Below are positions 1 to 5,598 of a stretch of DNA of 6,106 bases, one piece after another. The notes under the pieces are model-generated. The model had not been told where the DNA came from and ran no database searches. It saw only the letters and a program-made list of their open reading frames with translations. Origin of the DNA: Sedimentisphaerales bacterium (GTDB lineage: Bacteria; Planctomycetota; Phycisphaerae; Sedimentisphaerales; Anaerobacaceae); assembly GCA_016933985.1 (NCBI GenBank), contig JAFGTU010000501.1, forward strand, positions 1 through 6,106. The letters run 5' to 3'. Each line of letters starts with the position of its first letter. Position 1 is the first letter of the stretch. Made by a program: the position numbers and the translations under genes.

Positions 1-69
1 GAGTTTGTCGGCGATCCCGAAGCCAACCGGATGCGGTTCCGCGCGATGCGTGCCCCTTATACGATCTAA
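1..69 (+). CDS. C-terminal end of a probable Gfo/Idh/MocA-family oxidoreductase (partial)
   Basis: Frame 1 is open from the window edge and ends with TAA at 67-69, giving 22 residues that start EFVGDPEANR and end MRAPYTI. A closing pattern of 'F-x-G-D-x-E-A-N ... R-A-P-[YW]' shortly before the stop is typical of secreted Gfo/Idh/MocA-type NAD(P)-dependent sugar oxidoreductases in planctomycetes and verrucomicrobia. That family match comes from memory of the tail pattern, since the Rossmann domain lies outside the window. The next gene starts only 24 bases downstream with its own Shine-Dalgarno sequence, so the two are probably co-transcribed. The frame and stop are certain; the family is moderately likely. 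Confidence 0.55.
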   Translation, partial: EFVGDPEANRMRFRAMRAPYTI

Positions 70-93
70 TTCAACCCATAAGGAAATCAGACC

Positions 94-1971
94 ATGAAAC
101 ACCTCATCATAGCCGCTCTCCTGCTTGCCGGCACGGCGTTCGCCCAGGAAGACAAGCTCATCACCATCCTCAAGTCGGATGCACCCCTTAAGGAAAAAGC
201 CGATGCCTGCCGGGAACTGGCGCGTATTGGCACCGGGCAAGCCGTGCCGGTGCTCGCGCCGCTGCTTGACGATGAGAAACTCTCGCACATGGCTCGGTAT
301 GCACTGGAACCGATCTCCGATCCATCCGTTGATGCCGCGTTGCGTAACGCACTCGGCAAACTCACAGGCCCGTCGCTTGTCGGCGTCATTGACAGTCTTG
401 GCGTTCGCAGGGACAAAGAGGCCGTCGGGTCGCTCGCCAAATTGTTGACCGACACCGATCCAGCCGTGGCGCAGGCCGCGGCGCGGGCGCTGGGCAGCAT
501 CAGCGGCCCGGCAGTGCAGGTGTTGGAAAACGCTTTGTCCAACGGTTCACCGGCCAACCAGCTTGCCGTTTGCGAAGGACTGTTCCGTTGCGCTGAGGCG
601 ATGTCAGGCGCTGATGCGACTGCCATCTACGACAAGGTGCGGACGATGTCAAACCTGCCACATCAGGTACATGTTGCGGCGTTGCGGGGCGCGATTCTGA
701 GCCAGGGTGCCAATGGCGTGCCGCTGTTGGTCGAGGCAATTCGGGCCGAATCGTACGTGCTGTCGGCCGATGCGATGGGGATTTCAGCGGACATACCGGG
801 CGAGGACGTGATTATGGCATTGACCAGGGAAATTTCGCAGGCGAATCAGCAGAAACGGCTCTTGCTGCTGCAGACGCTCGGCTATCGGGGCGACCCTGCA
901 GCGGCGCCCGCGATCGTGCCGCTGGCGCAGACAGGTTCCGCGACACAGCGCATCACGGCGATCCGCAGTCTCGCCCAATTGGGCAACCCATCATCGATCC
1001 CCGTTCTGGTCGCGTTGGTGAAAGACGCCGAGGCGACTGTCTCGAGCGCAGCGCAGACCGGGCTGATCGGCTTCCCAAGCAAGGAAGCCGATGCGGCTGT
1101 GGTGGCGTTGTTCGACGACTCGGATGCAAGAATCCGCGTCGCAGCCATAGAAATGGCCGGCCAGCGCCGCATCGCAGCAGCGGTTCAGCCGTTGTTGAAA
1201 GCTATAGGTGATACGGATGCCGATGTGGTGAGCACCGGTTTCAAGACGCTCGGCGAACTCGCCGGCGCAGCGGAGATTCCCGGCGTGGTTGATGCGATGT
1301 TGAAGACCAAGGCCGTGGCAGCGGCCGAGACCGCGCTGTCGGCGATTTGTGCCCGGCAATCGGACAAGACGATGTGCACCGACAAGCTACTGCCCGGCCT
1401 TGCAAATGCGCAGGGCGAATCGAAACTCGCGTTGCTGCGTGTCCTGCGCACGGTTGGCGACCCGCAGGCCCTAACTGCGGTGCGTGCGGCAGCGGCCGAG
1501 TCAGATAAGGACGTCAAGGAAACAGCGCTGCGGGCGATGTGTGACTGGCCGACAGTCGATGCCTTGCCGGACTTGGCGCAAATCGCCAGGACGACCGCGG
1601 ATACGAAATTCAGGATCCTCGCGCTGCGCGGCCAACTCCGGTTGATCCCGATGCAGACCGTGGCCGACGCACAGAAGGTATCGCAACTCAAGGAAATGCT
1701 GCCGTTGATCAAACGCACGGAGGAGCAGCGACTAGCGCTGGCCACCCTGGGCGGGCTTCCCAGCGCCGAGTCACTTGCACTCGTCACGCCGTATTTGACC
1801 CGAGAAGAGTTAAAGGAGGAAGCAAGCGCCGCGGCTGTGGCGATTGCCGAGAAGATCATTGCCAGTCACCCGGTACAAGTCGCCGAAGCGATGAAGCAGG
1901 TCCGGACGAGTAACGACAAACTCGCCGAGCGCGCCCGGCAGTTATTGGCCGGTGTGCGACGAGCGCAATAG
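94..1971 (+). CDS. Secreted HEAT-repeat protein
   Basis: This 625-residue protein begins with a classical signal peptide: a Lys-His N-terminus, a hydrophobic core over residues 4-14, and an A-F-A cleavage site at 15-17 before Gln18. It should therefore be periplasmic or extracellular. The rest is an almost continuous run of HEAT/armadillo-like helical pairs of about 30-40 residues, with repeat cores such as DPAVAQAAARALG, TAIRSLAQLGNPSS and DARIRVAAIEMAG. No catalytic motif or transmembrane helix is visible, so a binding or scaffolding role is inferred; no ligand can be named. The start at 94 is supported by AAGGA at 80-84, nine bases upstream. Codon use is GC-rich, unlike the DNA after 1972. 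The TAG stop at 1969-1971 lies six bases before a DUF1080 relic in another frame, so the gene may once have continued into that domain. Proteins of this type often sit beside Gfo/Idh/MocA and DUF1080 genes in PVC bacteria. Confidence 0.9.
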   Translation: MKHLIIAALLLAGTAFAQEDKLITILKSDAPLKEKADACRELARIGTGQAVPVLAPLLDDEKLSHMARYALEPISDPSVDAALRNALGKLTGPSLVGVIDSLGVRRDKEAVGSLAKLLTDTDPAVAQAAARALGSISGPAVQVLENALSNGSPANQLAVCEGLFRCAEAMSGADATAIYDKVRTMSNLPHQVHVAALRGAILSQGANGVPLLVEAIRAESYVLSADAMGISADIPGEDVIMALTREISQANQQKRLLLLQTLGYRGDPAAAPAIVPLAQTGSATQRITAIRSLAQLGNPSSIPVLVALVKDAEATVSSAAQTGLIGFPSKEADAAVVALFDDSDARIRVAAIEMAGQRRIAAAVQPLLKAIGDTDADVVSTGFKTLGELAGAAEIPGVVDAMLKTKAVAAAETALSAICARQSDKTMCTDKLLPGLANAQGESKLALLRVLRTVGDPQALTAVRAAAAESDKDVKETALRAMCDWPTVDALPDLAQIARTTADTKFRILALRGQLRLIPMQTVADAQKVSQLKEMLPLIKRTEEQRLALATLGGLPSAESLALVTPYLTREELKEEASAAAVAIAEKIIASHPVQVAEAMKQVRTSNDKLAERARQLLAGVRRAQ

Positions 1972-1976
1972 AAAAT

Positions 1977-2062
1977 GGTTTCACTTCCATCTTCAACGAC
2001 GAAGGCCTGACTGGCTGCGACGGTAAGCCTGTTGGTGGACGGTCGAGGATGGTGCGTTGTTA
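1977..2062 (+). pseudogene. DUF1080 (3-keto-disaccharide hydrolase-like) N-terminal relic, frameshifted
   Basis: The frame starting at 1977 reads GFTSIFNDEGLTGCDGKP, the characteristic opening of a DUF1080 domain ('GFxSLFNGxxLxGW'). The frame starting at 2036 then reads WTVEDGAL, the next conserved block ('W.V.DGal'). Adding one G at about 2031 would join them as K-P-G-W-W-T-V-E-D-G-A-L, so a single-base deletion explains the break. The conserved Trp after 'LTG' is Cys here (TGG to TGC at 2016-2018). In the second frame a TGA follows at 2063-2065, and no further DUF1080 homology is visible. Family members have around 200 residues in this domain, so only about 28 codons remain. There is no signal peptide and no start codon in frame. 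The relic follows the HEAT stop codon by only a few bases, consistent with a lost separate gene or a lost C-terminal domain of the HEAT protein. Those two histories cannot be separated here. Confidence 0.75.
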
Positions 2063-2099
2063 TGAATCGGGCTCTGCAGGTTGCTGTATCCCCGCGTGG

Positions 2100-2206
2100 G
2101 CTAATTTGACCTTCATAACGGAGATCCACTTGTCAAAGTGATTGACCTTGGGATTGCCAAAGCTGTAAACCTGCAACTTACGGAGAAAACGCTGTTTACG
2201 CGTTAT
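2100..2206 (+). pseudogene. Ser/Thr protein kinase relic (activation-segment fragment)
   Basis: The frame that includes 2111-2206 reads LHNGDPLVKVIDLGIAKA and then NLQLTEKTLFTRY. This matches the subdomain VII-VIII region of planctomycete-type Hanks kinases, whose usual form is 'V-T-L-H-D-G-x-P-x-x-K-V-I-D-F-G-I-A-K-A ... L-T-E-K-T-L-F-T'. The metal-binding D-F-G appears as D-L-G at 2144-2152. Just upstream, A-N-L-T is readable one frame away at about 2100-2111, where a single missing C would join it to the LHNGD frame; this resembles the end of the catalytic-loop block 'KPxN-I-L-V-T'. The usual 'G-T-P-x-Y-M-S-P-E-Q-A' is absent, because homology stops at about 2206 and minus-strand permease DNA begins within ten bases. 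The rest of the kinase is missing, so the fragment cannot encode a working enzyme. A TAA at 2102-2104 also blocks its frame. Confidence 0.75.
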
Positions 2207-2215
2207 CCGGGTCCC

Positions 2216-2680
2216 TTATTCGATGTTGAAGCGAGCAATTGTGCCGTGCTTTAGATTATAGCGGTAAACTCTAATGAAGAAGAAGTAAGTCGATAAGAGA
2301 TAAGCACAAGATAAAGCCAATCCGACACATAGGTACACAACAAGTCTGCCGGAGAAAGGCCCACCCATAAGGATAGCTCTCATACTCTCAAAAACGTAGG
2401 AGGCGGGAATTATTCTGGAGAAGATGCGCAAAACTCAAGGCAAATTGGACACCGGATAAAATACTCCGGAAAATACAGACAGCACCATAGGAATGGGCCA
2501 GCCGATCCATTCTGCAGCAGGACCTAACCGGAAAATGAGCGCTGATACGAAGATGCCCATCGCCATGCCAAAGATAAACAGCACCAGAAGAAACGGAATG
2601 AGAAGGAAGCCTATTCTAAAGATGTTATAGCCGAAACACAGGCCGGCGATTGATAACATAAGTAAGAGGCCGCAGACGCC
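2216..2680 (-). pseudogene. ABC-2 type transporter permease, C-terminal remnant with internal TGA
   Basis: Read on the minus strand, about 155 codons encode a membrane protein. Hydrophobic segments include LLLMLSIAGLCFGYN, IPFLLVLFIFGMAMGIF, a segment around IPMVLSVFSGVFYPV and, near the end, VVYLCVGLALSCAYLLS. The block 'FYPVSNLP-x-VLRIFSRIIPASYVFESMR' is the conserved late region of ABC-2 permeases of drug or polysaccharide exporters. The x is a TGA at complement 2435-2437, where relatives normally have Trp (TGG), so one G-to-A change interrupts the frame. The natural-looking C-terminus (ARFNIE, TAA at complement 2216-2218) is kept. The N-terminal part of a normal permease of about 250-280 residues is missing: upstream of about 2670 the frame runs into ATPase sequence. 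In a working operon the ATPase gene would come first and the permease second on this strand, as the remnants still show. The product would have been an inner-membrane exporter subunit. Confidence 0.8.
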
Positions 2681-2702
2681 CGGTTGTTTGCCTTTGGGCC
2701 AC

Positions 2703-2990
2703 CCAATTCTTCATTCTCTCGCGGACAAGATTAGCGACGCTCGGATCCAAAGAGGCGGTCGGTTCGTCAAGCAACAGCAGTGATGGCTCGTTGATCAAGG
2801 CTTTTGCCAGATTAAGGCGTGTTAGCTCACCTGAAGAAAGCAGACCCGCCTTAGTCTTCGCAAACGCATCCAAATCAGGCCCAAGCAGGCCGCCTATTTC
2901 ACCAGGATTCACGGCAAATGTAATATGATCCACTGCCCTGAATGAGTCGTATTCCTTAACGAGTCCAACAACTTTCAAGGTTTCATTCAT
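2703..2990 (-). pseudogene. ABC transporter ATPase remnant lacking Walker A
   Basis: Minus-strand translation from ATG at 2990 opens like an ABC-2-type ATPase: an N-terminal beta strand, the A-loop region (KEYDSFRAVDHITF, Tyr14) and GEIGGLLGP at residues 30-38. The chain then jumps to DLDAFAKTKAGLLSSGELTR. That skips the Walker A glycines and Lys, the Q-loop and the helical subdomain, so roughly 80-110 residues are missing in frame at about 2876/2877. The signature motif is present as LSSGE (51-55), followed by LNLAKALINEP, Walker B LLLLDEP (71-77, Glu76 catalytic) and the D-loop SLDPS. The homology ends at about residue 96 (Trp, complement 2703-2705). The H-loop His and the C-terminal region are lost, and the frame runs on to a TAA at complement 2625-2627 through sequence that belongs to the permease in another frame. 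Without Walker A the product could not bind ATP normally. No clear Shine-Dalgarno sequence precedes the ATG. Confidence 0.85.
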
Positions 2991-3048
2991 TTGTGAAGAC
3001 TACCATGAACACATCTCAATGACAGAATCTTCTTGCCGTGGAATTATA

Positions 3049-3147
3049 TCAGGCAGGCAACCGCCCTAACAAGTCTTCAAGCGAAAGTTCGAGATTAACA
3101 ACCCTTGCATCTTCTCCCGGGCCGTAGGGAAATATACGCGTAGTCTG
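3049..3147 (-). pseudogene. Possible C-terminal scrap of an unidentified gene
   Basis: In the 179-base gap between the ATPase remnant and the GH20-like gene, the minus strand is open for 32 codons ending in TGA at complement 3049-3051. It reads TTRIFPYGPGEDARVV followed by NLELSLEDLLGRLPA. The composition, with charged and alternating hydrophobic residues and an amphipathic end, looks more like real protein than random DNA. The stop lies 58 bases before the ATPase ATG, the layout expected of the last gene before the ABC pair in a former minus-strand operon. The frame stays open further, but from about 3150 it only mirrors the start of the GH20-like gene. I do not recognise the family and it could be chance. 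No convincing promoter for the GH20-like gene was found in this gap. Confidence 0.3.
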
Positions 3148-3154
3148 ATAAATG

Positions 3155-3161
3155 GAAAGGA
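3155..3161 (+). promoter_or_regulatory. Ribosome binding site that selects the GH20-like start at 3170
   Basis: GAAAGGA lies eight bases before the ATG at 3170. An in-frame ATG at 3152 would place this element inside the coding region and has no Shine-Dalgarno sequence of its own. The downstream start also begins directly with a Lys-Lys signal peptide, so 3170 is the better choice. Confidence 0.7.
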
Positions 3162-3169
3162 CAGAACTT

Positions 3170-4219
3170 ATGAAGAAGAATCATGGCATCAGCTTGCTCC
3201 TTGTTCTGATGGTCTCCTCCATCGCGCTATGCTCAGCCGCTCCGACCTGGAAAAGACCGTGGCTTGGGGTACACGTATTGCTGACCACGAGAGACAAAAC
3301 GGAACAACTTACACAAGTGGTCAAGGATCTTGCTCAGATGGGGGTCAATTCGATCGTGGCTGAAATCAACTACGGCTACGAGTACGAATCTCACCCGGAA
3401 CTGAGATCGGGTAATCCAAGCAGCAAAGAATCAGTCAAAAGACTTGTAGATGAATGCAGAAAGAACAATATTCGGCTCATCCCTCAGTTCCAGTGCCTCG
3501 GACACCAGTCATGGAAAGCGAGCACATTCCCGCTGTTGGCCAAATACCCACAACTTGATGAGACACCCGGCAAGTACCCGGACAATGAAGGCATTTACTG
3601 TCGAAGCTGGTGTCCGTTGAATCCTGAGGTCAATCAGATCATATTTGGACTGATGGATGAGTTGATTGACGTGTTTGAGGCTGACGCCCTGCACGTTGGA
3701 ATGGATGAGGTCTTTCTCATCGGCGACGATGCCTGCCCTCGCTGCAAGGGCAAGAGCAAGGCGGAGTTGTTCGCCAAGGCAATCAACGACTACCACGAGC
3801 ACATCGTGGGAAAACGCAAGATCGAGATGCTCATGTGGGCAGACCGTTTGATAGATACCGACAGCATCAACTATGGCAAATGGGGGGCCAGTGCAAACGG
3901 CACAGCGGGAGCCATAGACCTGATTCCGAAGGATATCATCATTTGCGACTGGCACTACGGGCGAAGGGAAGCATACGAATCCGTACCCATGTTCCTGGAG
4001 AAAGGATTTCGAGTCTGGCCGGCGAGTTGGCGCGAGCCGGATGCAGCGAAAAAATTGATTGACTATTCGCGAAAGTTTGACAATCCGAGAATGGTCGGCC
4101 ACTTGAATACAACATGGGGGGCAGTCCCGATAAGAGAACTGACGGCTTTCAAGCCCTTAAGGTATTCAACAAGTGCTTTTGCCCCGCAGTCCGCTGAGTA
4201 TCTCTCAGAAATCAAGTGA
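3170..4219 (+). CDS. Secreted glycoside hydrolase family 20-like protein (beta-hexosaminidase-type catalytic domain)
   Basis: The product has 349 residues from the chosen start. Residues 1-24 form a signal peptide: Lys2-Lys3, hydrophobic core ISLLLVLMVSSIAL, and S-A-A near the cleavage point. Cys21 follows I-A-L, which is a poor lipobox. A (beta/alpha)8-type domain follows. GVHVLL is the first strand, GVNSIVAEINYGYEY the second, and IRLIPQFQCLGHQSW resembles the strand carrying the GH20 substrate-binding His. HVGMDEVF carries the adjacent Asp179-Glu180 pair used by GH20 enzymes for substrate-assisted hydrolysis of terminal N-acetylhexosamine. Later aromatic blocks (MLMWADR, ICDWHYGRRE, WPASWRE, TTWG) fit a sugar-binding pocket. 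CPRC at 189-192 just after the catalytic pair could bind metal or form a disulfide. There is no N-terminal GH20b domain, so the protein is short for classical hexosaminidases and may act on another glycoside. It ends in TGA. The next gene starts 79 bases downstream. Confidence 0.82.
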   Translation: MKKNHGISLLLVLMVSSIALCSAAPTWKRPWLGVHVLLTTRDKTEQLTQVVKDLAQMGVNSIVAEINYGYEYESHPELRSGNPSSKESVKRLVDECRKNNIRLIPQFQCLGHQSWKASTFPLLAKYPQLDETPGKYPDNEGIYCRSWCPLNPEVNQIIFGLMDELIDVFEADALHVGMDEVFLIGDDACPRCKGKSKAELFAKAINDYHEHIVGKRKIEMLMWADRLIDTDSINYGKWGASANGTAGAIDLIPKDIIICDWHYGRREAYESVPMFLEKGFRVWPASWREPDAAKKLIDYSRKFDNPRMVGHLNTTWGAVPIRELTAFKPLRYSTSAFAPQSAEYLSEIK

Positions 4220-4298
4220 TTGGATAAAAATAGTGTGTTTATGAGTCCTTAATTGAAACTTATATCAGCAAGTATAGAATTAATAGGAGCACCATATC

Positions 4299-5453
4299 AT
4301 GATAAGGTCTTATTCACGGAGACAACTGTTTCAGCTTGCTGGAGCCGCAGCACTGTTGCGAAGCAGAATTGCAGTAGCCCAGCAGCCAACACCTCCAACC
4401 TCGCCACGTCCACGGGCAGAGTATGTTTCTTCCAATTCTTTCCCCGAACCGGCAAAGCGATCTACCGTAGGGCTTATTCATGGAGAAGACCGTCGTAAGA
4501 ATGCATACAATGCACTGATGGCGATCGACAAAGAGCTTCAGCCAAAGTTGGTGCAAAAGAAGTACGTTGTGATCAAACCTAACAATGTCAGTACAAGAAA
4601 CCAGCTTGCCGCGACCCATGTCGATGCTCTGCGTGGAATCATAGACTACATCTCAGAGCGATTCAAAGGTCCGGTCGTAATCGCCGAATCTTCCGCGGGA
4701 GAAACCTTAGAAGGTTATGAGAACTTCAATTACAACCGCCTCGTTTCCGAGTATCCGCAGCAAAAAGTAAAGCTCGTGGATTTGAACCAGGAGGCTAAAT
4801 TCGAAAGGATAGCATTGCTCGATGCTGATTTACATATAGCCCCGGTGCGTCTGGCGGCAAGATTATTTGACCCGGATTCATTTGTTATATGTTCTGCTAT
4901 GCTTAAAACACACAACACAGTGATAGCAACCTTATCGGTGAAGAATATGGTGCTTGGGGCGCCGCTACACCAGGCCCCTAAGGAGACTCCGAGGTGGAAC
5001 GATAAGCGCAAGTATCACGTTGGGCTTCGCCAGACCCATTACAATATGCTACTGACGGCGCAGAAAATGCAGCCGTATTGGGGGGCAACACTTATCGACG
5101 GTTTCGAAGGTATGGAGGGCAGTGGCCCTGGTTCAGGCACACCTGTAGATTCTAAGATTGCCATCGCGTCAACGGATTATATAGCAGCAGACCGTATAGG
5201 CGCAGAATCAATGGGCATTAACCCAGAATGGCTTGGCTACTTGCTATACTGCGGGCAAATCGGTTTGGGACAATACGATCTCTCAAAAATCGATGTTATA
5301 GGAGCATCTATGGCGGATATTCGAAAATCCTACCGCATGCACCCGGATATTGAGCGAGAACTACAATGGCAGGGTCCTATGAAAGAACTGCCATTCAATT
5401 TGGGTTGGATGGCGCCACCCTCGGAACAGCACTCGGCGTACATGTTAGGATAA
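4299..5453 (+). CDS. Tat-exported DUF362 domain protein
   Basis: The 384-residue product starts with a twin-arginine signal: S-R-R-Q-L-F at residues 6-11, a hydrophobic stretch QLAGAAALL and an A-V-A site at 25-27. It is therefore probably exported folded, often a sign of a cofactor. After a Pro-rich linker the DUF362 core follows. Visible blocks are VVIKPNNV (Lys93-Pro94-Asn95), ATHVDALRGII, VVIAESSAGE, CSAMLKTHNTV (Lys203-Thr204-His205), LSVKNMVLG (Lys215) and LIDGFEGMEGSGP. Some DUF362 proteins carry a ferredoxin-like domain with Cys-x-x-Cys motifs. This one has only two scattered Cys, so it should bind no Fe-S cluster. The activity of the family is not established, and the glycosidase neighbours hint at glycan-related work. 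The start is set by AGGAG at 4285-4289, nine bases upstream. The 79-base gap before it is AT-rich and contains no gene. The frame looks complete and ends in TAA. Confidence 0.85.
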   Translation: MIRSYSRRQLFQLAGAAALLRSRIAVAQQPTPPTSPRPRAEYVSSNSFPEPAKRSTVGLIHGEDRRKNAYNALMAIDKELQPKLVQKKYVVIKPNNVSTRNQLAATHVDALRGIIDYISERFKGPVVIAESSAGETLEGYENFNYNRLVSEYPQQKVKLVDLNQEAKFERIALLDADLHIAPVRLAARLFDPDSFVICSAMLKTHNTVIATLSVKNMVLGAPLHQAPKETPRWNDKRKYHVGLRQTHYNMLLTAQKMQPYWGATLIDGFEGMEGSGPGSGTPVDSKIAIASTDYIAADRIGAESMGINPEWLGYLLYCGQIGLGQYDLSKIDVIGASMADIRKSYRMHPDIERELQWQGPMKELPFNLGWMAPPSEQHSAYMLG

Positions 5454-5489
5454 AGCAACCTCCGAAAAATGGAATCCTGGGATAACAGA

Positions 5490-5588
5490 ATGCATGTGGC
5501 AGGAACCATTTGCTTTCCCACCGGCATATTCGGTACACTGAATGAAGTGTGCAGGAGCACTGGTAGCAAGGTCCAATGGCAAATTTAG
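5490..5588 (+). CDS. Possible 32-residue small ORF or gene scrap
   Basis: The 145-base gap between the DUF362 and GH5 genes contains an ATG-started frame of 32 codons, beginning MHVAGTICFPTGIFG and ending SKVQWQI, with TAG at 5586-5588. A weak GGGA at 5479-5482 lies seven bases upstream. The stop falls immediately before the GH5 ribosome binding region and 10 bases before its ATG, a spacing that could allow translational coupling. I do not recognise the peptide. It could be a leader peptide, the tail of a lost gene, or chance. Nothing else was found in this gap. Confidence 0.2.
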   Translation: MHVAGTICFPTGIFGTLNEVCRSTGSKVQWQI

Positions 5589-5590
5589 GA
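5587..5590 (+). promoter_or_regulatory. Ribosome binding site that selects the GH5 start at 5599
   Basis: AGGA lies eight bases upstream of the ATG at 5599. A second in-frame ATG at 5590 overlaps this element and has no good Shine-Dalgarno sequence before it, so 5599 is preferred; the alternative would add only three residues (M-R-S). Confidence 0.55.
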
Positions 5591-5598
5591 TGAGATCA

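Noticed and set aside
1185..1859. A 224-codon open frame on the minus strand, plus several shorter ones, inside the HEAT gene
   Set aside because: They lie opposite a clear coding gene with strong third-position GC bias, which commonly opens antisense frames. Their translations are Ser/Ala-rich with no recognisable domain.
2216..2659. Annotating the two permease pieces as two separate small membrane proteins
   Set aside because: They are in the same frame, separated by a single TGA, and together they rebuild one conserved ABC-2 permease region, so they are one broken gene.
3152..3169. An upstream ATG for the GH20-like gene, adding M-E-R-T-E-L
   Set aside because: It has no Shine-Dalgarno sequence, it overlaps the good one that serves the ATG at 3170, and it would put an acidic residue before the signal peptide.
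4253..4280. A promoter-like pair TTGAAA and TAGAAT with a 16-base spacer before the DUF362 gene
   Set aside because: A transcript would start at about 4287, inside the AGGAG ribosome site at 4285-4289, which would destroy the ribosome site used by this gene. Chance matches are also expected in such AT-rich DNA.
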